DNA of 64,000 bases. It comes from Acidobacteriota bacterium (GTDB lineage Bacteria; Acidobacteriota; Thermoanaerobaculia; Multivoradales; Multivoraceae). Positions 7,343 through 16,360 of this stretch are shown piece after piece. The notes beneath the pieces are model-generated. The model had not been told where the DNA came from and made no database searches. It was given only the letters and a program-made list of their open reading frames with translations. Location of the stretch: the NCBI GenBank assembly GCA_028877275.1, contig JAPPFP010000006.1, positions 372,001-436,000 on the forward strand, in the 5' to 3' direction. The translations under genes were made by a program, and so were the position numbers. The number at the start of each line of letters is the position of its first letter. The stretch's first letter is position 1.

Positions 7343-10300
7343 ATGACGATACTGCTCCAGAGCCAGCCGGAGCCCTCGCGGGGTGATGTCGACCCGCTGT
7401 TCCGCGAGGCGGAGCAGCGGGCTCGGGCGTTCTCCCTGTTTCCGGAGGCGGGTGACAGGCAGGTCGGTGGAGGCGCCGGGCGTATCTCGGGATTGATCTC
7501 CGAGCGGCGCATCCGCCAGACCCTCAAGCGACTCGCCAGGCTGGAGGTCGACGAGTACATTCGCCGAACGGTGGCCCCGGCCGAGGATCCGGGTCGGGTC
7601 GGCGCCGGTGTGGTGCTGGCCGCGACGAGCTGGGAGCTGGTTGAAGAGCGCAACCATGGTCCGCTCTACGCCGCCGTGTTCGAGGCCGGGATCGAGGGCC
7701 ACAGACGGCGGTTCGGCCTACTGGCGCAGGAGCGCTCGGTGCAGAACGGCGTGTGGATGCCCGAGCACCACGGGCTCGCCGTCGAGGTGATCCGCTCCTT
7801 CGCCCGCCGGGCTCTGCCCGTGGTTGCCCTGATGGACACGCCCGGGGCGGACGCCGGCGAGGAAGCGAACCGCGCCAACCAGGCCCACTCGATCTCGCGG
7901 CTGATCGCCGAGATGGCACAGCTCCATGTGCCGACGGTGGGCATCGTGGTCGGCAACGGATACTCGGGCGGAGCAATTCCGCTCGCCACGACGAATGTCC
8001 TGCTGTCCGTGCGGGACGGCGTGTTCAACACGATCCAGCCGCGCGGACTGGCGAACATCGTCCGCCGCTACGACCTGTCCTGGGAAGAGTGCGCGAAGGC
8101 GGTCGGCGTCTCGGCGTACGAACTCTACGAACAGGGTTATCTCGACGGCGTGATCGACTTCGTTCCCGGCGAGGGTGGCGATCGACTGGCCTGCTTCGAG
8201 GCCGCCGTCACCTCGTCCATCGCCCTCGTGGAACAGCGGGCGAAACTGTTCGTGCGCGACGAACCGGCCGTGTTCGAGCACTACCGCCGCAACACCCGGC
8301 GCTACGTCGATCCCTCCCACAGTCTCTCCGTGCTCGAGGAGTTCGCTCGCCTGTCGCGTCTGCACAGCCCGGCGGAGCAGGCGAACGTCTTCGGCGTCGC
8401 GTTCCGCTACCTGCGCTACCTGGGACTTAGGCGCCGCCTGAGTTCGACGACCGTGTCGGGCTACGGCCGCCTGGCCGCGGCCGAGGTGCCGGCCGGCGCG
8501 GCCAGGGCGCGTCGCGAGCGGCAGCGCCGCGTCTCGTTCGAACGCTGGCTAGACAACCCGCTGGCGGTTCGCTACGACGACGTCCTGAGCCGGACCTACA
8601 AGCGCTACGCGGCCGCGCGTGACTCGCTGCACGAGGGGCGGGGCCGGCTCGCATCCTTCCTGCTCGGCAGCCGCGAGTACCACTTCAACCGTGCGCGGGC
8701 CGAACTGCTGCTGGAGTACGGCTTCCATCTGTACAACCAGTGGAAGGACGGAGCGGAGGACAACTTCGGGCGTCTGCTCTCGGTCATGCGGACGGTCGAG
8801 GACGAGGGGATCGAAGGTGGGAACCCGGCCTCCGAATCGGGCGACGTCTCCCAGGCCGCCGACCTCACGGTGCTCGACGTGATTCTCCAGCCCCAACTCC
8901 TGCGGCTGTTCCGCCGCGAGTGCGAGAACTTCATCTGCTTCGACCGGCTCTACGACCACATCTTCCTGCACCTGCGCGAGATCGCCAGCGAGGCACGCGA
9001 GGAGAACGTGATCGCGCGCGAGTCCGTCCACCTTCTCCTGCGCCACTCGCTGAACGCGGCGATGGGGGAGCTCACGGCGGGGCTCGAGGGTGACGCGGCG
9101 GAGGAGGCCGAGGCCCGTCTGCGCAGGCAGTTCCGCTCCTGGTTGCGTCACTTCTCCCGGCACCCGCGCCGCGGCCGGCTGCTCAAGGCGGTGGCCGAGT
9201 GGAAACGGCTCCAGATGCCGCGCATCTCGGAGCCGCTCTTCGGCCTGGTGACGTTCCTCTTCGAACGCCTGCTGCCGAACTTCTACGAGGACGAGCAGGG
9301 CATTCGCGGCTACGACGGTCGCATCTCACCGCGCAACATCGGCATCAAGGACTTCTGGAACCGTCTCGATGCCGCCTACCGCGACCTGCTGCTCGAGGAT
9401 GTGCTGGCCGAGCAGAAGCGAAACACGCCGCGTCGGCCTCAGGCGATCCTCGATCGCTTCTTCTACGACGTGCAGGAGATCGAGGCGGACCGGATGACGG
9501 CTGATCCGGTGAGCTTCCCCGGACTGCGGGTATCGATCGAGCGGGCGCTCGAACAGGGCGTCACGCCTTGCGGGACGGTGGCGGCTCTTGCCCGGATCCG
9601 GACCGGCGCCCTGGCCGACGGAGAAGACGGTGGCGGCGCGGGGAACCGAGTGGGCGTCCTGGTTTCGAACCTCGCGTTCCAGGCCGGTTCATTCGACATG
9701 GCGAGTTCTGAGAAGTTCTGCAAGCTCCTGCTCCGCTGCGCGGAGGAACGCCTGCCGGTGGTCTGTTTCGTCTCATCCGGCGGCATGCTGACCAAGGAGG
9801 GCGCCGGCGCCCTGTTCTCGATGTCGATCGTCAACGATCGGATCACGCGCTTCGTGCGGGACAACGACTTGCCGGTGATCTGCTTCGGCTACGGCGACTG
9901 CACGGGCGGCGCCCAGGCCAGCCTGGTCACCCATCCCCTGGTCCAGACCTACTACTTCTCGGGCACGAACATGCCCTTCGCCGGGCAGATCGTCGTTCCC
10001 TCCCACCTGCCGATGGCCTCGACTCTCTCGAACTACCTGAGCGAGGTCGGGGGTTCGATGCACGGGCTCGTCGAGCATCCGTTCGGTGAGGAGCTCGATG
10101 AGCAGCTACGTCAGGTCGATTCGCAGATTCCGGTACCGGACGACACGGTCGACGCCGTTCTGCGGCGGCTGCTCCAGGAGGAACGGCGCGTCGAGTTCCT
10201 GACCGCCCGCAGGCGGCGTCAGGAGGAAACGGCGGCCAGCGAGCCCGCGCCGCCGGTTGCCCCGCGCCAGGTGCAGCGGGCTCTGATCCACGCGCGGGGT

Positions 10301-12004
10301 TGCACGGCGGTGAAGCTCGTGCGGGTAGCGCAGAGGGCCGGCGTCGAAGTGGTCCTGGTGCAGTCCGACCCGGATGTCGACTCGCCGGCGGCGACGATGC
10401 TGCGCGAGCGCGACACGCTCGTCTGCATCGGTGGCAGCACGCCGGACGAGAGCTATCTCAACGCCCACTCCGTAATCCGCATCGCCGAGAGGGAAGGGGC
10501 CGACGCGCTCCATCCCGGAATCGGATTCCTGTCCGAGAGCGCGTCCTTCGCCGACCTTTGCCGGGGTCACGGGCTGAACTTCATCGGTCCGACCGGCGAT
10601 GCGATGCGGAGGATGGGCAACAAGTCGAACGCGATCCAGACCGCGGTTCAGGTGGGCGTACCCGTGGTCCCGGGCAGCGAGGGCATCCTCACCGATGCGG
10701 ACACGGCGCTTGCCGTCGCGGAGTCGATCGGCTTCCCGGTCATGCTCAAGGCGGTTCATGGCGGCGGCGGCAAGGGCATTCGGCGAGTGGACCGGGCGGA
10801 GGACTTCCGGGAAGCGTTCGCCCAGATCCGCGTCGAGGCGGAGAGCGCCTTCGGCAACGCGGACTGCTATCTCGAGAAGTGCGTCGTGTCGCTGCGCCAT
10901 GTCGAGGTGCAGGTGCTTTGCGATCAGCACGGCACGGTGCGCGTGCTGGGCCTGCGCGACTGCAGCGTGCAGCGGAACAACCAGAAGCTGATCGAGGAGT
11001 CGGGTTCGACGGCCTTGCCGGAAGCGTTGCGCGACGAGAGCTTCCGCTACGCCGCGGCGATCGCCGCGGAGATCGGCTATGTCGGGGCGGGCACCGTGGA
11101 GTTCATCTTCGACCTCGAGGATCAGAAGCTCTACTTCATGGAGATGAACACCCGTCTTCAGGTCGAGCACCCGGTGACCGAGGCGGTCACCGGCACGGAC
11201 ATCGTCAAGGCCCAGTTCGAGATTGCGGGTGGGGCGAGGATCGCCGACGCGCCCTTCGCTGAGGACGGCTACGCGATGGAGGTCAGGATCAACGCGGAGC
11301 GCGCCTCCGCTTCGGCGGACGGGATCGATCTCCTGCCTTCGCCCGGGACGGTGACCCGCTGTGACTTCCCGGCCCGCGAGGATGTCGACGTGCTGGCGAC
11401 GATCGACACGGGCGCGGTCGTCTCGCCGTACTACGACAGTCTGGTCGCGCAGGTCGTGTGCCACGGGCGGGATCGCGCGGACACGATCGATCGCCTCATC
11501 TCCTACCTGGAAGAGGTGGCCATCGAGGGCGTGTGCACGAACCTGCCGTTGCTTCGGCGCGTCCTTGCCGACGAGCAGTTCCGGTCCGGCGACTACGACA
11601 CGCGGTTTCTTGCCGACTTCCTCGACCGCATCTCCGGCGACGAGCTGGTGGACGAGGTTGAGCGGTTCGCGGCCGTCGGACGAAACGTCGACCGGGCCGA
11701 CATCGAGATCGAGGGTAGCGACGAACTCAAGGTCAAGGCGCCGTCCGGCGGTCTCTTCTACGCTGCCGCCTCCCCGAACGATCCGCCCTTCGTCCGCGCG
11801 GGAGACATCGTGAGCCGGGAGAAGACCCTGTGTCTGATCGAGGCGATGAAACTGTTCAGACCGGTGTCGCTGGCCTCCCTGGACGCCGGCGCGGAGCTGT
11901 TCGCCGGCCACTCGCGCTACGAGGTGATGCGAGTCAACGCGGCGAACGGCCAGGTCGTGAACCAGGGCGACCTGCTCTTCGTCGTGAGGCCGGCGGAAGC
12001 CTGA
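7343..12004 (+). CDS. Single-polypeptide biotin-dependent acyl-CoA carboxylase (CT-alpha, CT-beta, BC and BCCP fused)
   Basis: A protein of about 1553 residues that holds every catalytic part of an acetyl- or propionyl-CoA carboxylase. Residues about 85-275 are AccA-like (PVVALMDTPGADAG, VVGNGYSGGAIPLA). About 275-765 is helical with no family I recognise. About 765-950 is AccD-like (VVCFVSSGGMLTKEGAGALFSM) but lacks the AccD zinc ribbon. About 975-1430 is biotin carboxylase (HGGGGKG at about 1139, EMNTRLQVEHPVTE), with a degenerate first nucleotide motif. The last 100 residues are a biotinyl domain with EAMKL, Lys1503 being the biotin site. The domain order CT-BC-BCCP is the reverse of eukaryotic ACC. 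GTG 7316 is an alternative start. The acyl-CoA substrate cannot be read from sequence; malonyl-CoA supply is the simplest role. Confidence 0.9.
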   Translation: MTILLQSQPEPSRGDVDPLFREAEQRARAFSLFPEAGDRQVGGGAGRISGLISERRIRQTLKRLARLEVDEYIRRTVAPAEDPGRVGAGVVLAATSWELVEERNHGPLYAAVFEAGIEGHRRRFGLLAQERSVQNGVWMPEHHGLAVEVIRSFARRALPVVALMDTPGADAGEEANRANQAHSISRLIAEMAQLHVPTVGIVVGNGYSGGAIPLATTNVLLSVRDGVFNTIQPRGLANIVRRYDLSWEECAKAVGVSAYELYEQGYLDGVIDFVPGEGGDRLACFEAAVTSSIALVEQRAKLFVRDEPAVFEHYRRNTRRYVDPSHSLSVLEEFARLSRLHSPAEQANVFGVAFRYLRYLGLRRRLSSTTVSGYGRLAAAEVPAGAARARRERQRRVSFERWLDNPLAVRYDDVLSRTYKRYAAARDSLHEGRGRLASFLLGSREYHFNRARAELLLEYGFHLYNQWKDGAEDNFGRLLSVMRTVEDEGIEGGNPASESGDVSQAADLTVLDVILQPQLLRLFRRECENFICFDRLYDHIFLHLREIASEAREENVIARESVHLLLRHSLNAAMGELTAGLEGDAAEEAEARLRRQFRSWLRHFSRHPRRGRLLKAVAEWKRLQMPRISEPLFGLVTFLFERLLPNFYEDEQGIRGYDGRISPRNIGIKDFWNRLDAAYRDLLLEDVLAEQKRNTPRRPQAILDRFFYDVQEIEADRMTADPVSFPGLRVSIERALEQGVTPCGTVAALARIRTGALADGEDGGGAGNRVGVLVSNLAFQAGSFDMASSEKFCKLLLRCAEERLPVVCFVSSGGMLTKEGAGALFSMSIVNDRITRFVRDNDLPVICFGYGDCTGGAQASLVTHPLVQTYYFSGTNMPFAGQIVVPSHLPMASTLSNYLSEVGGSMHGLVEHPFGEELDEQLRQVDSQIPVPDDTVDAVLRRLLQEERRVEFLTARRRRQEETAASEPAPPVAPRQVQRALIHARGCTAVKLVRVAQRAGVEVVLVQSDPDVDSPAATMLRERDTLVCIGGSTPDESYLNAHSVIRIAEREGADALHPGIGFLSESASFADLCRGHGLNFIGPTGDAMRRMGNKSNAIQTAVQVGVPVVPGSEGILTDADTALAVAESIGFPVMLKAVHGGGGKGIRRVDRAEDFREAFAQIRVEAESAFGNADCYLEKCVVSLRHVEVQVLCDQHGTVRVLGLRDCSVQRNNQKLIEESGSTALPEALRDESFRYAAAIAAEIGYVGAGTVEFIFDLEDQKLYFMEMNTRLQVEHPVTEAVTGTDIVKAQFEIAGGARIADAPFAEDGYAMEVRINAERASASADGIDLLPSPGTVTRCDFPAREDVDVLATIDTGAVVSPYYDSLVAQVVCHGRDRADTIDRLISYLEEVAIEGVCTNLPLLRRVLADEQFRSGDYDTRFLADFLDRISGDELVDEVERFAAVGRNVDRADIEIEGSDELKVKAPSGGLFYAAASPNDPPFVRAGDIVSREKTLCLIEAMKLFRPVSLASLDAGAELFAGHSRYEVMRVNAANGQVVNQGDLLFVVRPAEA

Positions 12005-12062
12005 CCGACGGCTTGCGGCGGGCGGGTTACATGCCAGGGACGGCAGCGGCCGGGAGGTTCAC

Positions 12063-13358
12063 GTGCTGAACCGCCTCTTCCGTCTTGACGAGTACCAGAC
12101 GACGGCCCGGAGAGAGGTCGCCGCCGGAGTTACGACCTACCTGACGATGGCCTACGTCGCGGTGGTCAATCCGCAGATCCTCAGCGAGGCGGGGATGGAT
12201 CGCGGGGCGGTCTTCGTCGCCACCTGTCTCGCCGCGGCGATTGCCTGCGCCGCGATGGGCCTGTACGCGAACTACCCGATCGCGCTGGCTCCGGGGATGG
12301 GGATCAACGCCTACTTCACGTACGGCGTCGTGGTGGGAATGGGGCATCGCTGGGAGGTCGCGCTGGGAGCGCTGTTCATCTCCGGCGTCTGCTTCGTCCT
12401 CATCTCGGTGTTTCCGATTCGAGCCTGGATCGTGAACGCCTTCCCGCGCTCTCTCAAGATGGCGACGGCCGCGGGTATCGGCTTCTTCCTCGCCGTCATC
12501 GCGATGCGGAACGCCGGCATGGTCGTCACCAACGAGGCGACGCTGGTCGGACTTGGCGACGTGACCTCCTGGAGCGTCATCCTGGCAATCGTCGGCCTCG
12601 TGTTGATCGCGGCGCTCGACGCCCTGAAGAAGGCGGGCGCCGTGCTGATCGGCATCCTCGCCGTGACCCTGATCGGCATTCTCGTTGGCGAGGCGAGCTG
12701 GCAGGGAGCGGTATCGGCGGTTCCGTCCCTGGCCCCCACGTTCGGACAGCTGGAGATCGGCGCCGCCTTCGACGCGGCCTTCATCGGGATCATCTTCTCC
12801 TTCCTGTTCACCGATCTGTTCGACACCTCGGGGACCCTGATCGCGGTTTCGAAGCAGGGAGACCTGCTCGACGGGGACGGCAACCTGCCGCGACTGAGAC
12901 AGGCCGTCATCGTCGATTCCGGCGCCTCCGTGCTCGGCTCTGTTCTGGGGACGTCCTCGGTCACGAGCTACATCGAGAGCGCCGCCGGAGTGAAGGCGGG
13001 GGGGCGCACCGGGCTGACCTCGGTCACGGTCGCGATGCTGTTCCTGGTGACGCTCTTCCTGTCGCCGCTGGCGGCGACGATCCCGGACTACGCCACCGCC
13101 GCGGCCCTGCTCTTCGTCGCCAGCGTGATGATCCGCAACATGATCGAGATCGACTGGGGCGACGCGACCGAATACGTGCCGGCTGTCGTGCTCGCGGTGA
13201 TGATCCCGTTCAGCTTCTCGATCGCCCACGGCATCGCGGCCGGCTTCATCACCTACACGGCGATCAAGCTGCTTGCCGGTCGATTTGGTCAACTACGTCC
13301 GGCGGTGGCGGTTCTCGCGGCCGTGTTCATCATCAAGATTGCCCTTCTGGGCACCTGA
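12063..13358 (+). CDS. NCS2/AzgA-family purine (hypoxanthine/guanine/adenine) permease
   Basis: A 431-residue inner-membrane permease of the AzgA-type NCS2 family, which imports purine bases by proton symport. The family blocks are clear: EVAAGVTTYLTMAYV near the N-terminus, ALAPGMGINAYFTY in the first third, FSFLFTDLFDTSGTLIAV, and GTSSVTSYIESAAGVKAGGRTGL. About 12-14 hydrophobic segments alternate with short loops. The start is GTG, 58 bases after the carboxylase stop, so the two may be cotranscribed. Exact substrate within the purines is not determinable here. Confidence 0.9.
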   Translation: MLNRLFRLDEYQTTARREVAAGVTTYLTMAYVAVVNPQILSEAGMDRGAVFVATCLAAAIACAAMGLYANYPIALAPGMGINAYFTYGVVVGMGHRWEVALGALFISGVCFVLISVFPIRAWIVNAFPRSLKMATAAGIGFFLAVIAMRNAGMVVTNEATLVGLGDVTSWSVILAIVGLVLIAALDALKKAGAVLIGILAVTLIGILVGEASWQGAVSAVPSLAPTFGQLEIGAAFDAAFIGIIFSFLFTDLFDTSGTLIAVSKQGDLLDGDGNLPRLRQAVIVDSGASVLGSVLGTSSVTSYIESAAGVKAGGRTGLTSVTVAMLFLVTLFLSPLAATIPDYATAAALLFVASVMIRNMIEIDWGDATEYVPAVVLAVMIPFSFSIAHGIAAGFITYTAIKLLAGRFGQLRPAVAVLAAVFIIKIALLGT

Positions 13359-13371
13359 GCGGGGAGACGAT

Positions 13372-14526
13372 ATGGAACGGTCGAGGAGTTGGCCCCTGGC
13401 GTTCCTGCTGCTTTGCGGTTCCGTCCTGCCGGCGGCTGGGCCGCTGTCAGCGCAGGCCGCCGGCCCGTGCGAAACGGACGACAGCTACCGGGTGCTGGAC
13501 TTCCTGCTCGGCGAATGGCGCCTGGTGTCGGGCGGGGAGACCGTGGGCCGCAGCCGGGTGGAGAAGCTGGAGGACGGCTGCCTGATCGCGGAGACGTGGT
13601 CCTTCGTCGACGGCAGGTCGGGCCGCACCTACAGCTCCTTCGATCCGGCGGCAAACGTGTGGCGGCGGTTCAGCGTCTCGAACCGCGGCCTCATCGTGCG
13701 CTCGGAGGCAACCGTCGACGGCGAGGAGCTGGTGTTCGACGGCGAGTACGTTGCCGCGGATGGACGGAACTCGAACTGGCGGGAATGGCTGAGCTTCGAA
13801 GCCGACGGGCGAGTCTCCCGGATCGCCGGCACGTCGAGGCGCGCCGGCCGACCTTCGACGGTGCTGTTCGAGGGACACTACGTTCCCGCCGGCCGGCCCG
13901 AGCCCCCGCCCTCCCGGCCGGTCGAAACGGCCGCGAAACCGCCCGCGCCCGTTGAACCGGCCTCCCCGGTGGCCGTCGAGCCACCTTCGCCCGCGCCCGC
14001 GCCTCCGCCCGCACCGGAGGCGACCGCACCGGCGGCGGGCGACGTGACGCCCGGCTCCGCCCGCGCCGTCGATGCGGCGGCGATCGAACGCATCGCCATG
14101 GCGTCGCCCATGGTGCTCCGCGTGCCGCTGGGGGCGGTCGAGTCGCTTCCCGAAGGGTACGGCTGGATCACCCGCGACACGGCTCCCTACCTCTGCGAGG
14201 GAGTCACGATTCAGGGTGTGCAGGTCGAACGCCGCGCGCGTCGCGGTCGTGTCGAACTCGACGTGGAGTTGGCCGTCCACGGCAGCCGGGGCGCGCGGCG
14301 GGTCAACGTCGACGTTGACCTTCGGCGGGGCGGTCGCCCGGAAGGCGACGACGCAATCGCCGCGGGCTCCGCCGCGGGCCGCGTCGGCCGCAACATTCCC
14401 GAGCAGATCGAGCACGGCTCGGTGGCGTTCGAGCTGCCGCTGTCGATGGACTCCACAACCTTCGACGAGATCGTCGCGGACGCGGAGCGGCCGGAACTCG
14501 TCATCACGCTGATGGTCGGCAGGTGA
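13372..14526 (+). CDS. Secreted two-part protein, N-terminal DUF1579-like, Pro-rich linker
   Basis: A 384-residue exported protein. The ATG at 13372 is preceded by GGGGAGA, and the N-terminus is a clear signal peptide ending near LSAQA. Residues about 35-175 resemble DUF1579-type beta-rich domains (FLLGEWRLVSGGE, CLIAETWSF, SSFDPAANVWRRF). A long Pro/Ala/Glu linker (about 180-235) leads to a C-terminal part with RVPLGAVESLPEGYGW and alternating charged strands that I cannot assign. Its last four bases overlap the start of the ABC exporter, implying translational coupling. Function unknown. Confidence 0.75.
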   Translation: MERSRSWPLAFLLLCGSVLPAAGPLSAQAAGPCETDDSYRVLDFLLGEWRLVSGGETVGRSRVEKLEDGCLIAETWSFVDGRSGRTYSSFDPAANVWRRFSVSNRGLIVRSEATVDGEELVFDGEYVAADGRNSNWREWLSFEADGRVSRIAGTSRRAGRPSTVLFEGHYVPAGRPEPPPSRPVETAAKPPAPVEPASPVAVEPPSPAPAPPPAPEATAPAAGDVTPGSARAVDAAAIERIAMASPMVLRVPLGAVESLPEGYGWITRDTAPYLCEGVTIQGVQVERRARRGRVELDVELAVHGSRGARRVNVDVDLRRGGRPEGDDAIAAGSAAGRVGRNIPEQIEHGSVAFELPLSMDSTTFDEIVADAERPELVITLMVGR

Positions 14527-16331
14527 GTTCGACGGGCCGCGAAGGGGACGAGCGGTCCTCCGCGCCGGTGCCGTTCCGCCGACTGTTCGGACTGGCCCGA
14601 CCGTATCTGCAGCCGCTGCTCTGGGGCACTGTCCTTCTTCTCGCCGGCAGCGGCGTCTTCCTGCTGGTACCGATGCGGGCCGGGCAGTTCGTGGACAGCG
14701 CGCTTGAGTCCAGTTCCGTGCAGGAGCTTCGTCAGGTCGTCATCTGGCTGATCGGCCTGTTCGCGGTTCTGGGCCTGCTCGGCTACTTCCAGGCCTGGCT
14801 TCTCGGGACAGCGGGCGCCCGCTTGCTGCGCGATCTGCGCCGGCGCCTGTTCGACCACCTGATCGGTCTGTCGATCGACTTCTTCGACCGGCGTCGGGTC
14901 GGCGAGCTGCTGTCGCGGATGAACTCGGATCTCACGGTCGTACAGACCGCCCTGACCGAGCAGATCCCGGCCGGACTCCAGGCTGCGGCGCGTTTCGTCG
15001 GCGTGCTGGCGATCCTGCTCATCATGCAGACCCGGTTGACCGTGGTCGCCTTGCTGGTGGTACCGCCGGTCGTGTTGTTCGCGATGGTCTTCGGCCGGCG
15101 ACTCGAGAAGGTGGCGGTTGAAGAGCGCGACGCGGTCGCGGAAACCTCCGCCTGGGCCGAGGAGGCTCTGGCCGGCGTTCGTACCATGCAGGCGTTCTCC
15201 GCGGAAGAACAGGCGCGGGGCCGCTACGGCGAACGGTTGATCGATCTGCTCGGCATCCAGTTTCGCAACGTTCATCTCTACGGCGCGTTCAGCGGTCTGA
15301 TCACCTTCTTCGGCTTCACCGCCTTCGCCCTCGTGCTCGGTTACGGCGGCAACCTGATGCTCGACGGGGCGATGACGGCCGGTCAGTTGACTTCGTTTCT
15401 TCTCTACACGTTCGCGATCGCGACGTCGGTGGGTCAGTTGGGATCGCTCTACGCCGGCTACCGCCGACTGCGGGGATCGAGTGAGCGGGTCTTCCAGCTA
15501 CTCGACGAGCGGTCGGCGATCGTCGACTCGGCCTCGCCCGTCCACCTGGCGAAGGACGCCGCGGCCTTGAGCCTCCGCTCGGTCGGTTTCCGCTACGAGG
15601 GCACCGAAGAGCCCGCTCTTGCCGACGTTTCTCTGGAAGTGGAGGCGGGGGAACTGGTGGCCCTGGTCGGCCCGTCCGGCTCGGGCAAGAGCACCCTCTT
15701 CTCCCTGCTGCTTCGCTTCTACGAAGCGCAGGAGGGGGAGATTCTCCTCGACGGCCGATCACTGCGCGATGTCGCGCTGGCCGATCTGCGGCGCCGCATG
15801 GCCCTGGTGCCCCAGGACATCTTCCTGTTCTCCGGTTCGGTGGCGGAGAACATCCGGCTGGCCAGACCGGATGCCGGCAACGACGAAGTGCGGGCGGCCG
15901 CCGAAGCGGCGGGCGCCGCCTCGTTCATCGAACGCCTGGACGAAGGCTTCGAAACGGAGGTCGGCGAGCGCGGCGTCCGGCTCTCCGCCGGCCAGCGGCA
16001 GCGGGTCGCGATCGCGCGGGCGTTTCTGCGCGACCCGCAGATCCTGCTGCTGGACGAGGCGACGAGCTCTCTGGATCCCGATTCAGAGGCGACGGTCCAG
16101 CGGGCGATCGAGCAGCTGCTCGAGGGCAGGACGACGATCGTCATCGCCCACCGCCTTGCTACGGCGCGCCGGGCCCGGCGGATCCACGTCCTGGACCAGG
16201 GCCGGCTGGTGGCCGCCGGCAGCCACGAGGAACTGTACGAGGCGAACGAGTTGTACCGCCGCTACTGGTTGCTCCAGAGCCTGGAAAGGCAACAGCCGCC
16301 CGCGCCGATCCAGTCGGCGGCGGGCGGCTGA
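14523..16331 (+). CDS. ABC exporter half-transporter (fused membrane and ATPase domains)
   Basis: A 602-residue MsbA/BmrA-type exporter that works as a homodimer or heterodimer in the inner membrane. Residues about 20-320 form six transmembrane helices with the usual intracellular loops (SIDFFDRRRVGELLSRMNSD). The nucleotide-binding domain has Walker A GPSGSGKST (about 383), Q-loop region LVPQDIFLFSGSVAENI, signature LSAGQRQRVAIARA (about 487; LSAGQ in place of LSGGQ), Walker B LLLDEATSSLD, and H-loop IAHRLAT. GTG start overlaps the upstream stop by four bases (GTGA). The substrate is unknown; lipids or drugs are typical. Confidence 0.92.
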   Translation: MSSTGREGDERSSAPVPFRRLFGLARPYLQPLLWGTVLLLAGSGVFLLVPMRAGQFVDSALESSSVQELRQVVIWLIGLFAVLGLLGYFQAWLLGTAGARLLRDLRRRLFDHLIGLSIDFFDRRRVGELLSRMNSDLTVVQTALTEQIPAGLQAAARFVGVLAILLIMQTRLTVVALLVVPPVVLFAMVFGRRLEKVAVEERDAVAETSAWAEEALAGVRTMQAFSAEEQARGRYGERLIDLLGIQFRNVHLYGAFSGLITFFGFTAFALVLGYGGNLMLDGAMTAGQLTSFLLYTFAIATSVGQLGSLYAGYRRLRGSSERVFQLLDERSAIVDSASPVHLAKDAAALSLRSVGFRYEGTEEPALADVSLEVEAGELVALVGPSGSGKSTLFSLLLRFYEAQEGEILLDGRSLRDVALADLRRRMALVPQDIFLFSGSVAENIRLARPDAGNDEVRAAAEAAGAASFIERLDEGFETEVGERGVRLSAGQRQRVAIARAFLRDPQILLLDEATSSLDPDSEATVQRAIEQLLEGRTTIVIAHRLATARRARRIHVLDQGRLVAAGSHEELYEANELYRRYWLLQSLERQQPPAPIQSAAGG

Positions 16332-16360
16332 GGAAGGTCGAACGCTGAGATCGGGAGCTT

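Noticed and set aside
10106..11911. Long 601-residue minus-strand frame inside the carboxylase
   Set aside because: It is the antisense of a well-conserved biotin carboxylase region. The high GC third-position bias opens such frames; its protein has no recognisable domain.
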